This document shows positions 16,855 through 23,871 of a stretch of DNA of 26,869 nucleotides, piece after piece. Numbering within the stretch: the stretch's first letter is position 1; each line of letters starts with the position of its first letter. The translations under genes and the position numbers were made by a program. The notes under the pieces were generated by a model that was given only the letters and a program-made list of their open reading frames with translations, had not been told where the DNA came from and searched no databases. This DNA is from JBBSUQ01 sp038234235 (GTDB lineage Bacteria > Bacteroidota > Bacteroidia > Flavobacteriales_D > Crocinitomicaceae): positions 1 through 26,869 of the forward strand of contig JBBSUQ010000020.1 in the NCBI GenBank assembly GCA_038234235.1. The letters are read 5' to 3'.

Positions 16855-18420
16855 ATGACTTATATAAAAAGAAGAAATTTCGTAAAATCAGTAGGATTAG
16901 CATCTATCGGTGCACCAATTTTGCTAAAAGGAATGAAATTCCAGACAATTGCTAAGGAATATTTCACGACACCCAAAGCTTTGGAAGACCGTGTGCTCAT
17001 ACTTATTAGAATGAATGGTGGTAACGATGGTTTACATACAGTAATTCCTAGAGATCAATATGCCAATTTAGCCTTGCAAAGACCCAATATCATTCTTCCA
17101 GAAACGTCAATTTTACCACTTACAACAGAGGTTGGTTTACATCCAATAATGACTGGAATGAAAACATTATTTGATACTAACAAAATGGGGATTGTTCAAA
17201 ATGTTGGTTATCCTCAACAAAATAGATCGCATTTTAGATCAATGGATATTTGGACAACAGGAATGATGGACCAGTCTGTTACTACTGGTTGGTTGGGACG
17301 TAACTTCGATCTTCAATATCCAAATTATCCTGCTGCCTATCCAGACGCCGCAAATCCAGATCCTTTCGCAATTAGCATGGGTTATGAGGTTTCTGCAACA
17401 TGTCAAGGATTAGAAGCAAATTTTTCTCATGCTTTAAATGATCCGTTTGATACAACAGTTCTTGATCCGAGTTCCGTAGTAAATGATGGTACTTATTATG
17501 GTGACCACATGGCGTTTTTGGCAAATCTTATAAGTCAAACTAATGCTTATGGCACTCAAATAAACGACGCAGCAAATGCAGGAAGCACGCTTTCTACTCT
17601 TTATGATAACACAAATTCTTTAGCAGTTCAATTGAGATTTATTGCGCAGATGATAAGTGGCGGATTAAAAACTAAGGTTTACATTATAAATCACAATGGT
17701 TTTGATACGCACGACGCACAAACCGATCAAGCTGATCATACAATTGGAGACCATGCAAATTTGCTAAAAAAATTATCAGACGCTGTTACTGCATTTCAAG
17801 ACGATTTACAACTTTTGGGTCTCGAGTCTCGAGTTGCCGGAATGACTTTTTCTGAATTTGGAAGACAAGTGGCATCCAATGCTAGTTATGGAACAGATCA
17901 TGGTGATGCAGCACCATTATTTTTATTTGGAACATGTCTCAATCAACAAATTGTGGGTCCAAATCCTCAAATAAATTCTGCAATTGTGGATCAAGAAGGA
18001 GTGCCAATGCAAATTGATTTTAGAGACGTTTATGCATCACTTTTAAAAGATTGGTTTGGTGTTAGCACAACTGCAATTCAAAGTCTATTTGAACAGACTG
18101 TTACGTTCTATAGTTTAATGAACAGTTGCAATTTAGTAGGAGTAGATGAGAATACTTTAGATAAACCACAATTACTTATTTATCCTAATCCTTGTTACTC
18201 AGGAACCACAATAAGATTTGAGAGCGACAATGAGTTTGTGAGAATAGAAGTATATTCAATGGACGGCAAAAAAGTTTTAGCCCCAGTGACTAAAGATTTA
18301 TACAAGCAACAACACGATATTTATATAGAAACCATTGATTTGCCAGTTGGAGAATATATAGTTAAAATATTGAAACAAAGTGGAAGCTTGGAAGCTAAGT
18401 TGATTAAGTTGAGAAATTAA
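16855..18420 (+). CDS. DUF1501 protein with Tat signal and T9SS C-terminal sorting domain
   Basis: This 521-aa protein is a DUF1501 family member, related by fold to sulfatases/alkaline phosphatases; its substrate is unknown. The N-terminus is a Tat signal (KRRNFVKSVGLASIG, arginines at 6-7). The DUF1501 body starts at DRVLILIRMNGGNDGLHTV (~44) and includes NHNGFDTHDAQTDQ and MTFSEFGRQVASN, with His/Asp residues that could bind metal. Residues ~439-521 form a type IX secretion sorting domain (LLIYPNPCYSGTTI ... DLPVGEYIVKI), so the protein should cross the outer membrane through T9SS. It follows the DUF1800 gene by 9 nt and is probably in the same operon. The combination of Tat export and T9SS sorting is read directly from the sequence. 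Confidence 0.9.
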   Translation: MTYIKRRNFVKSVGLASIGAPILLKGMKFQTIAKEYFTTPKALEDRVLILIRMNGGNDGLHTVIPRDQYANLALQRPNIILPETSILPLTTEVGLHPIMTGMKTLFDTNKMGIVQNVGYPQQNRSHFRSMDIWTTGMMDQSVTTGWLGRNFDLQYPNYPAAYPDAANPDPFAISMGYEVSATCQGLEANFSHALNDPFDTTVLDPSSVVNDGTYYGDHMAFLANLISQTNAYGTQINDAANAGSTLSTLYDNTNSLAVQLRFIAQMISGGLKTKVYIINHNGFDTHDAQTDQADHTIGDHANLLKKLSDAVTAFQDDLQLLGLESRVAGMTFSEFGRQVASNASYGTDHGDAAPLFLFGTCLNQQIVGPNPQINSAIVDQEGVPMQIDFRDVYASLLKDWFGVSTTAIQSLFEQTVTFYSLMNSCNLVGVDENTLDKPQLLIYPNPCYSGTTIRFESDNEFVRIEVYSMDGKKVLAPVTKDLYKQQHDIYIETIDLPVGEYIVKILKQSGSLEAKLIKLRN

Positions 18421-18422
18421 AT

Positions 18423-18452
18423 TTAAGATTTAAAAAAATTAAGATTTAAAAA
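18423..18452. repeat. Two-copy AT-rich direct repeat between convergent genes
   Basis: The 14-nt unit TTAAGATTTAAAAA occurs at 18423-18436 and 18439-18452. It fills the short space between the convergent DUF1501 and PorG-like genes. No clear terminator stem is seen here, and chance in AT-rich DNA is possible. Confidence 0.6.
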
Positions 18453-18469
18453 CCCAAAAGTTTGTAAAG

Positions 18470-19303
18470 TTATAGTCCAAAAGTACATTTTGGATTTTTA
18501 CCAAGTACAATAGAAAATCCCATTCCGAAGAAGAAATACCAATCCGAACTGGCGGATGTGGCTCTTTTTCCAAATCTATTTTGATCTAAACTTCTGTTTG
18601 AAAGTGCGGCAGCTAGTGGTCCATTTTGTTCGGCCAGTTCTGTTGGATCCGTAAAATTTTGGTTGCCTACGTCGTCAATATAATCCGTAAAAGTTTTTCT
18701 CGCACCAAATTCAGTGTTAAATGTTACTCTGTCTCCAATGGCTAATTTTGCGCCAATTCCTAAAGGCATACAAATTTGGGTTAAACTATAATTGCCTTTG
18801 GTTGAAAGAGATGAGCCTTGACCTTCTGTTCCAATAGGTTGCAATTCATATTCGTTGCCTTGATAATTGGTTTTTGGATTCATTTTAAAAAAACCAATCT
18901 CTGCCAATAAATAGGCTGTGCCTCTGTAACGTTCATCTTTAAATGAAAAATGAAAATAATTAAATTCAATTCCGGCAGCCAATTCCCAAATTTTAGAATG
19001 AAAACTTAAATTTCTATTTTTTAATAATTCTGATTTGTTGTCTGAATCCCATGCTTCAACTTGCGCGAAAGTCAAATTTGCTCTAAAAGTTGTACGAGAA
19101 TGAAAATTAAACCGGTACATGATTTGTCCGGCTAACTTGGTGTTTCTAAAATGATTGAATTGAGTTAAATCTCCTATATAATAACTTCCTCCTGCAAGAA
19201 AACCTAGTTCTGAACTGGCAAAAAAAGTATTTCTCCGCCTTTGGGAAATCCCGCTCTGACAGATTAACAGCAATGTCAATAAAAATAAGAATTTGCGCGC
19301 CAT
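18470..19303 (-). CDS. DUF6089/PorG-like outer-membrane beta-barrel protein
   Basis: The 277-aa protein has a cleavable signal peptide (MARKFLFLLTLLLICQSGIS, then QRRR). Next comes ELGFLAGGSYYIGDL, the N-terminal pattern of DUF6089 proteins, which include the T9SS component PorG. The rest alternates hydrophobic and polar residues as in an outer-membrane barrel (for example GQIMYRFNFHSRTTFRANLT, AGIEFNYFHF, YLLAEIGFF, GIGAKLAIGDRVTFNTEFGA) and ends with WYFFFGMGFSIVLGKNPKC. A role in or beside type IX secretion would suit the T9SS cargo genes in the window, but whether this is PorG itself or a paralog cannot be decided by eye. It is convergent with the DUF1501 gene and divergent from lysA. Confidence 0.75.
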   Translation of the reverse strand: MARKFLFLLTLLLICQSGISQRRRNTFFASSELGFLAGGSYYIGDLTQFNHFRNTKLAGQIMYRFNFHSRTTFRANLTFAQVEAWDSDNKSELLKNRNLSFHSKIWELAAGIEFNYFHFSFKDERYRGTAYLLAEIGFFKMNPKTNYQGNEYELQPIGTEGQGSSLSTKGNYSLTQICMPLGIGAKLAIGDRVTFNTEFGARKTFTDYIDDVGNQNFTDPTELAEQNGPLAAALSNRSLDQNRFGKRATSASSDWYFFFGMGFSIVLGKNPKCTFGL

Positions 19304-19317
19304 AGATTTCTTGAACG

Positions 19318-19348
19318 TAAAAATATGGATATAATTGCTAATCTCAAA
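19318..19348 (-). promoter_or_regulatory. Candidate Bacteroidota-type promoter for the PorG-like gene
   Basis: Read on the minus strand, TTTG (19348-19345) is followed by exactly 19 nt and TATTTTTA (19325-19318). This fits TTTG-N19-TAnnTTTG except for the last base. Transcription would start only a few bases upstream of the ATG at 19303. Confidence 0.45.
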
Positions 19349-19359
19349 GTTTTAAGAAA

Positions 19360-19392
19360 TTGTCTTATAAAATTAACAAAATTTTATATTTA
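19360..19392 (+). promoter_or_regulatory. Candidate Bacteroidota-type promoter for lysA
   Basis: TTG (19360-19362), a 22-nt spacer, then TATATTTA (19385-19392) resembles the Bacteroidota promoter pattern, with one mismatch at the last position and a spacer slightly longer than the usual ~19. It lies 40 nt upstream of the chosen lysA ATG. The AT-rich context makes chance matches likely. Confidence 0.3.
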
Positions 19393-19432
19393 TAACATTT
19401 AATAATTAATTTTGGGCACACACAAGAATAGC

Positions 19433-20629
19433 ATGAAATTAGAAAAAATTGCAAAAGAGTTTGGAACTCCTGTTTATGTATACGACGGCGAGGTTGTCAA
19501 AAAACAATACAACAGACTAAAAAACGCATTTGATGGAATGGACGTAAAACTTCATTATGCCATGAAAGCGCTGAGCAACATTAATATATTAAAATTATTA
19601 AAAAAAGAAGGTTGTGGCATAGATGCCGTTTCTATCGGAGAGGTGCAACTTGCTTTAAGAGCAGGCTATGAACCAAAAGATATTATGTACACCCCAAATT
19701 GTGTTGATTTTTCAGAAATTAGAGAAGCTGTAGAAATTGGGGTTCACATTAATATTGATAATCTATCTACTTTAGAACAGTTTGGGAATGAATTTGGCGA
19801 TAAAGTGCCTGTTTGTATCCGTATAAATCCGCACATAATGGCGGGTGGAAATTCAAATATTTCTGTAGGGCACATAGATTCTAAGTTTGGAATTTCTATT
19901 CATCAGGTAAAACATATTGGTAGAATTGCCAAAAATTATAAAATTCATATAATTGGATTGCACATGCACACGGGCAGCGATATTATTGATCCGGATGTAT
20001 TTCTTCGCGGTGCAGATTTACTATATGAAGCAGCATTTGAATTTGACAATCTTTCGTTTTTAGATTTCGGAAGTGGTTTTAAAGTAGCATACAAAGAAGA
20101 CGATATGGTTACGGATGTAGAAGTTATCGGTAAAAAAATTGCTGCGTCATTTAGAGAATTCTGTAAACGATACGGTAAAGAATTAGATTTGTGGTTTGAA
20201 CCCGGTAAATATATTGTTAGCGAAAGTGGAAAATTATTGGTGAGCACAACTGTAGTTAAACAAACTACTTCAACAGTTTTTATCGGCGTAAACAGTGGGC
20301 AAAATCATCTTATCAGGCCCATGTTTTACAACGCTTATCACCGAATTGAAAACATAAGCAATCCAAATGGACAAAAGAAACTTTACAGCATTGTAGGCTA
20401 CATCTGTGAGTCCGATACCTTAGGATTTGATCGAATGTTAAGTGAAGTAAAGGAAAACGATATTTTGGCTATTTACAACTGCGGTGCTTATGCCTTTAGC
20501 ATGAGTAACAATTACAATTCTCGTGTGAAACCCGCAGAAGTTTTAATCCTTGATGGAAAAGCACATTTAATTAGAAAAAGAGAAACTTTAGAAGATATTT
20601 ACCGAAACGAAATTGAAATAGATATTTGA
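19433..20629 (+). CDS. lysA: Diaminopimelate decarboxylase LysA
   Basis: LysA decarboxylates meso-diaminopimelate to L-lysine, the last step of the pathway, with PLP in the cytoplasm. I chose the ATG at 19433 (398 aa), because MKLEKIAKEFGTPVYVYDG is the usual family opening; an in-frame TTG at 19412 would add only seven polar residues. The PLP lysine is Lys45 in HYAMKA. Other motifs: GLHMHTGSDI, the glycine loop FLDFGSGFKV, WFEPGKYIVSESG (Glu256-Pro-Gly-Lys259) and CESDTLGFDR (catalytic Cys325), then YNCGAYAFSMSNNYNSR. The CESD motif separates it from other group IV decarboxylases. Differences from textbook members are Ser in the GGG loop and Lys for Arg in EPGR. It is divergent from the PorG-like gene. 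Confidence 0.93.
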   Translation: MKLEKIAKEFGTPVYVYDGEVVKKQYNRLKNAFDGMDVKLHYAMKALSNINILKLLKKEGCGIDAVSIGEVQLALRAGYEPKDIMYTPNCVDFSEIREAVEIGVHINIDNLSTLEQFGNEFGDKVPVCIRINPHIMAGGNSNISVGHIDSKFGISIHQVKHIGRIAKNYKIHIIGLHMHTGSDIIDPDVFLRGADLLYEAAFEFDNLSFLDFGSGFKVAYKEDDMVTDVEVIGKKIAASFREFCKRYGKELDLWFEPGKYIVSESGKLLVSTTVVKQTTSTVFIGVNSGQNHLIRPMFYNAYHRIENISNPNGQKKLYSIVGYICESDTLGFDRMLSEVKENDILAIYNCGAYAFSMSNNYNSRVKPAEVLILDGKAHLIRKRETLEDIYRNEIEIDI

Positions 20630-20632
20630 TTT

Positions 20633-20797
20633 TTCAAGTGTGAAAATGGATATAAAAATTCAGACAATAGTAAAAGGTTAAATTTCAGAAATTTACCCGA
20701 AAATGAAATTTTTTTAGAAATGCAGAAACCAGGTTGGCAATTAATTTTAGATAATTTTAAAAAGTATTTTGAGTCGGGAAATTTAGAATTTTTAGAA
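20633..20797 (+). pseudogene. Remnant of an SRPBCC (AHSA1-type) protein gene, C-terminal end only
   Basis: Directly after the lysA stop the same frame stays open and encodes about 55 residues that read like the end of an SRPBCC/AHSA1 domain. The key part is LPENEIFLEMQKPGWQLILD followed by NFKKYFESG; the family's last helix commonly reads GW..IL.N.KKY.E. No 5' part of such a gene exists here, since lysA occupies it. The open frame runs on into the 3' end of the LysR gene (stop at 20855-20857). It is therefore most likely a decaying 3' fragment. A small functional ORF from the ATG at 20720 cannot be excluded, but the domain would be incomplete. Confidence 0.5.
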
Positions 20798-21721
20798 TCA
20801 ATACTGTTCATACCAACTAAAATTTTCTTCAGTAATTTTAGTTTTATTCTTTTTTAAGTCATTTAAAAAAGAAGACGCTACAGGAGAATGTTTCTTTCCT
20901 TTTAACCAAACCAAGCTCCAAGTAGTAATTATCGGTAAGCCTTTAATAGGAATAATTTGTAAATCGTTATTCTGAAGTTCATTTTTTATTCCAATTAAGG
21001 GCATAATAGAATAGCCAAGACCTGCTAAAAGTGCTTGTTTTACAGCTTCATTTGATTCTAACTCCATTTTTTTTCTTACAGAAATGTTATTTTTTTCTAT
21101 AAATGATTCCATTGTTTTCCTAGTGCCTGAACCGTTTTCTCTGAATATAAGGGGCAAATCTTTAAAAATTTGTGATGCATTTTTTCCTCGTAAGCTTTTA
21201 ATAGCATTACTGCCAACTAGATATAATTTGTTCTGAAGCAAATCCAACTTTTCAATGTTCAATGAAGCAGGCAAAATAGATACGAGAGCAAAATCTACTT
21301 CGTTGTTTTCCAAGCTTTCTATAACTTTACTTTTATTAGTAACATCCATCAATAATTCAATTCCAGAATGTTCCTTTATAAAATCTGCCAAAAAAAAGGG
21401 CATAATGTATTTTCCAGTTGAAACAACTGAAATTTTCAATCTGCCACTCAATTGACCTTTGTATGCCAGAGTTTTGTAGTTTATGGCATGCACTTGATTG
21501 ATTATGTTTTCTGCAGCTTCACCAATTTCTTTGCCGAAATCAGTAATGTAAATTTTTCTACCAACTACTTCTGTTAGTGGAATTTCAAACTGATCTTGAA
21601 AATTTTTCAACTGAATAGAAACTGCTGGCTGTGTTAAATGTAGTTCTTCAGAAGCTTTGGTTACACTGCCTGTTTGTACAATTTTCAGAAATATGTTTAA
21701 TTGATTGAGTGTATAGTTCAT
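20798..21721 (-). CDS. LysR-family transcriptional regulator
   Basis: This 307-aa protein has the standard LysR layout. The N-terminal winged helix-turn-helix is at ~3-62 (LNQLNIFLKIVQTGSVTKAS, then LHLTQPAVSIQLKNF). The effector-binding domain starts near residue 90 (GRLKISVVSTGKYIMPFFLA), with ENGSGTRKTMESF and SNEAVKQALLAGLGYSIMPL in the second half. The pattern resembles the CysB/CbbR side of the family rather than the aromatic-catabolism side, but the effector cannot be named. The gene is divergent from icd with a 93-bp spacer, the classic arrangement in which a LysR protein controls the neighbouring gene and itself. Control of icd is therefore an inference from position. Confidence 0.93.
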   Translation of the reverse strand: MNYTLNQLNIFLKIVQTGSVTKASEELHLTQPAVSIQLKNFQDQFEIPLTEVVGRKIYITDFGKEIGEAAENIINQVHAINYKTLAYKGQLSGRLKISVVSTGKYIMPFFLADFIKEHSGIELLMDVTNKSKVIESLENNEVDFALVSILPASLNIEKLDLLQNKLYLVGSNAIKSLRGKNASQIFKDLPLIFRENGSGTRKTMESFIEKNNISVRKKMELESNEAVKQALLAGLGYSIMPLIGIKNELQNNDLQIIPIKGLPIITTWSLVWLKGKKHSPVASSFLNDLKKNKTKITEENFSWYEQY

Positions 21722-21726
21722 AAATA

Positions 21727-21762
21727 ATTTTTATGTATTTCATTACAAATATAAATAAAAAT
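21727..21762. promoter_or_regulatory. AT-rich imperfect palindrome, possible LysR operator
   Basis: ATTTTTAT (21727-21734) and ATAAAAAT (21755-21762) form an inverted repeat with partial symmetry inward, overlapping the LysR gene's -7 element. The tandem ATTCTCA-like repeat at 21768-21781 lies beside it. LysR proteins bind such dyads, but the base composition makes chance symmetry possible. Confidence 0.3.
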
Positions 21763-21776
21763 ATATGATTCTCAAT
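21746..21776 (-). promoter_or_regulatory. Candidate Bacteroidota-type promoter for the LysR gene
   Basis: On the minus strand, ATTG (21776-21773) is followed by exactly 19 nt and TATATTTG (21753-21746). The downstream element matches TAnnTTTG at every fixed position and the upstream one matches TTG. The predicted start lies about 20 nt from the LysR ATG at 21721. No comparable pattern was found for icd on the other strand. Confidence 0.55.
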
Positions 21777-21814
21777 TCTCAATTTTGCACTGTTAAACTT
21801 TAAATTAAAAACAC

Positions 21815-23251
21815 ATGACAAAAATAACTGTAGCAAAAGGAGACGGAATAGGTCCGGAAATAATGAACTCCACGTTGGATATTTTAATGGCAGCTGGAGC
21901 GCAAATAGAGGTTGAGGAAATAGAAGTTGGTGAAAAAGTTTATTTAGCCGGAAACACTTCTGGCATTGCGCAAGAATCTTGGGATACAATTATACGCAAT
22001 AAGGTTTTCTTGAAAGCTCCAATTACAACTCCTCAAGGTGGAGGTTACAAAAGTTTAAATGTAACTACTAGAAAATTTCTTGGACTTTATTCAAATGTAA
22101 GGCCTTGCATGAGTCTGCATCCTTTTATAAGTACAAAACATCCTGTTATGGATATGGTAATCGTTCGTGAAAATGAGGAAGATTTGTATGGAGGAATCGA
22201 GCACCAACAGACGAATGAAGTGGTGCAGTGTCTCAAATTAATTTCAAGACCTGGTTGCGAAAAAATAGTAAGATATGCTTTCGAATATGCCAAACAACAA
22301 AATCGAAAAAGAGTAACTTGTTTTACAAAAGACAATATCATGAAACAAACGGATGGTTTATTTCACCAAGTTTTTGATGAGATTGCTAAAGAATATCCCG
22401 AAATAGAAAATGAACATTGGATAATTGATATCGGTGCTGCAAAAATGGCCGATACGCCTGAAGCATTTGATGTTATTGTAATGCCAAATTTATATGGCGA
22501 TATTTTATCAGATATTGCTGCTCAAATTACTGGGTCTGTCGGACTAGCAGGCTCAGCAAATATTGGTGAAGAATGTTCTATGTTTGAAGCAATACACGGT
22601 TCAGCCCCTCGAAGAGCAGGTCAAAATTTGGCAAATCCTTCGGGACTTTTACAAGGAGCTGTAATGATGCTTAATCATATCGGTCAATCTGATGTTGCAG
22701 AAAAAGTGCAAAATGCCTGGCTTAAAACACTCGAAGATGGTGTCCATACTTATGATATTTTTAAGGAGGGGATTAGCACTCAAAAGGTGGGTACAAAAGA
22801 ATTCGCACAGGCGGTAATAAATAATTTAGGACAAATTCCGTCTACTTTAAAACCTGTTTCATACGCTAATAATCAAGCCTTAAATCTTCCAAAATACATT
22901 AGAAAACCTTCCGCCAAAAAGGAGTTAGTTGGAGTAGATGTATTTGTGCACTGGGAAGGTCAAAACCCCGATGAATTGGCGGAGAAACTTCAAAAAATTC
23001 AACTAGATAAAGTTCAACTGAGCATGATTACAAACAGGGGAATTAAGGTTTGGCCTGAAGGGTTTAAACAAACTTTTTGTACCGATCATTGGAGATGTAG
23101 ATTTAAATCAAACTCGGGTAGTACAATAGAAAAAGGCGAAATAATTAATCTATTACAACATGCTTTACAAGAGAATATTGATACCATAAAAACAGAAAAT
23201 TTATATGATTTTGATGGGAAAGCAGGTTATTCAATGGGACAAGGACAATAA
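21815..23251 (+). CDS. icd: Isocitrate dehydrogenase with C-terminal extension domain
   Basis: This enzyme oxidatively decarboxylates isocitrate to 2-oxoglutarate in the TCA cycle. It is 478 aa. The catalytic body (~1-340) opens with KGDGIGPEIM and has the substrate region NVRPC, then RENEEDLYGGIEH (Arg118, Tyr125), the metal site PNLYGDILSD (Asp229, Asp233), and the cofactor loop HGSAPRRAGQ (His261, Arg266, Arg267). The ~130-residue C-terminal part (VGVDVFVHWEGQNPDELAEK ... ITNRGIKVWP ... CTDHWRCRF) matches the extra domain of Thermus-type isocitrate dehydrogenases. NADP use is usual for that group; the two arginines fit phosphate binding but do not prove it. It is divergent from the LysR gene and is followed after 19 nt by a small gene. 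Confidence 0.93.
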   Translation: MTKITVAKGDGIGPEIMNSTLDILMAAGAQIEVEEIEVGEKVYLAGNTSGIAQESWDTIIRNKVFLKAPITTPQGGGYKSLNVTTRKFLGLYSNVRPCMSLHPFISTKHPVMDMVIVRENEEDLYGGIEHQQTNEVVQCLKLISRPGCEKIVRYAFEYAKQQNRKRVTCFTKDNIMKQTDGLFHQVFDEIAKEYPEIENEHWIIDIGAAKMADTPEAFDVIVMPNLYGDILSDIAAQITGSVGLAGSANIGEECSMFEAIHGSAPRRAGQNLANPSGLLQGAVMMLNHIGQSDVAEKVQNAWLKTLEDGVHTYDIFKEGISTQKVGTKEFAQAVINNLGQIPSTLKPVSYANNQALNLPKYIRKPSAKKELVGVDVFVHWEGQNPDELAEKLQKIQLDKVQLSMITNRGIKVWPEGFKQTFCTDHWRCRFKSNSGSTIEKGEIINLLQHALQENIDTIKTENLYDFDGKAGYSMGQGQ

Positions 23252-23270
23252 TTAATAAAATATAGAAATT

Positions 23271-23513
23271 ATGGAAATTAAATTAATTGAAGGTGAGTTC
23301 AAAACGGATGATGCTGTAAAACTACTCACACAAATGATTCATGCGAAAGTTAAATTTCATGAAGATAAAATTGGCAACAGTCATTTAGAAGAAGATATTA
23401 AAGCAAGAGAAACAAAGATAAAACGTTTACAAAAAGATCTTTATGAATTGAGAAAGTTCGTAGATACAAAAGATGGCAGGGTTAGCATTAGCGCGGTAGC
23501 AAGCGTGAGCTAA
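23271..23513 (+). CDS. Small protein of unknown function, paralog A
   Basis: This 80-aa protein is not a family I can name. It starts 19 nt after icd and is probably on the same transcript. The sequence is charged, without signal or membrane segment. A short N-terminal strand (EIKLIEGEF) is followed by a helix containing AKVKFHEDK, then a Lys/Arg/Glu-rich helix (DIKARETKIKRLQKDLYELR) that could be a coiled coil. It shares this plan with the 91-aa protein encoded at 23590: [E/D]G-x-F near the start, K[V/I]xFHxxK in the middle, and RI/KI..LQK late. The last ~10 residues (RVSISAVASVS) are encoded by a GC-rich palindrome and may have been altered by it. Confidence 0.75.
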   Translation: MEIKLIEGEFKTDDAVKLLTQMIHAKVKFHEDKIGNSHLEEDIKARETKIKRLQKDLYELRKFVDTKDGRVSISAVASVS

Positions 23514-23515
23514 CC
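23480..23515. repeat. GC-rich imperfect palindrome across the stop codon of paralog A
   Basis: GGTTAGC (23480-23486) pairs with GCTAACC (23509-23515), with a GC-rich inner part (GCGCGG, AGCAAGCG). It covers the last ten codons and the stop at 23511-23513. It stands out against the AT-rich surroundings and lies 7 nt before a second hairpin. It may be a REP-like repeated element; genome-wide copies would be needed to say so. Confidence 0.5.
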
Positions 23516-23521
23516 AAAAGG

Positions 23522-23560
23522 CTCGGAATTAAAAATGTATATTAATTCCGAGTCAATTTT
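23522..23560 (+). terminator. Hairpin terminator between the two small paralogs
   Basis: A perfect 11-bp stem, CTCGGAATTAA (23522-23532) with TTAATTCCGAG (23542-23552), closes a 9-nt loop and is followed by TCAATTTT. It could end or reduce transcription from icd before the second small gene. The T-run is weak, so read-through is likely. Confidence 0.55.
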
Positions 23561-23589
23561 CAATCTCTAAAAATTTATTAAAGTCAATT

Positions 23590-23865
23590 ATGGAAAATCA
23601 GAAAAAGTTAATATTCATTGATGGAAATTTTTCTCCGCAAGAAAGCAAGGAAATTTTAATGAATATTTTTAGAAGTAAAATTCAATTTCACAAATCAAAG
23701 AACTTTAGTTCCAGTGAACGATTTGGAAAAAATGATGATATAGCAGAAAAACGAATTCCGGAACTTCAAAAAAGCATAGAAGTTCTTAACGAAATTTTAA
23801 ATCAAGCAGAGAAAGATAATTTGCGACTTGAAATAAAATCAGAAATTTCTATTTCCTTTTTATAA
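23590..23865 (+). CDS. Small protein of unknown function, paralog B
   Basis: This 91-aa protein resembles paralog A. It opens with KKLIFIDGNFSPQESKEIL, continues with SKIQFHKSKNFSSSERFGK, and has a charged helix (EKRIPELQKSIEVLNEIL) before a C-terminal strand-like LRLEIKSEISISFL. It has no signal, membrane segment, cysteine pair or catalytic motif. The alternation suggests a small alpha/beta protein that may form helical dimers, but this is a guess. It lies 37 nt after the hairpin that follows paralog A and 6 nt before the DUF6671 gene, so translation with that gene is probably coupled. Confidence 0.8.
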   Translation: MENQKKLIFIDGNFSPQESKEILMNIFRSKIQFHKSKNFSSSERFGKNDDIAEKRIPELQKSIEVLNEILNQAEKDNLRLEIKSEISISFL

Positions 23866-23871
23866 TTTGCG

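Noticed and set aside
20627..20640. Possible frameshift or read-through making the post-lysA frame part of LysA
   Set aside because: LysA already reaches its usual C-terminal end (KPAEVLILDGKAHLIRKRET), and the following sequence resembles an unrelated family.
20599..20811. A 70-codon minus-strand frame between lysA and the LysR gene
   Set aside because: The opposite strand carries the SRPBCC-like remnant, which explains the open frame better.
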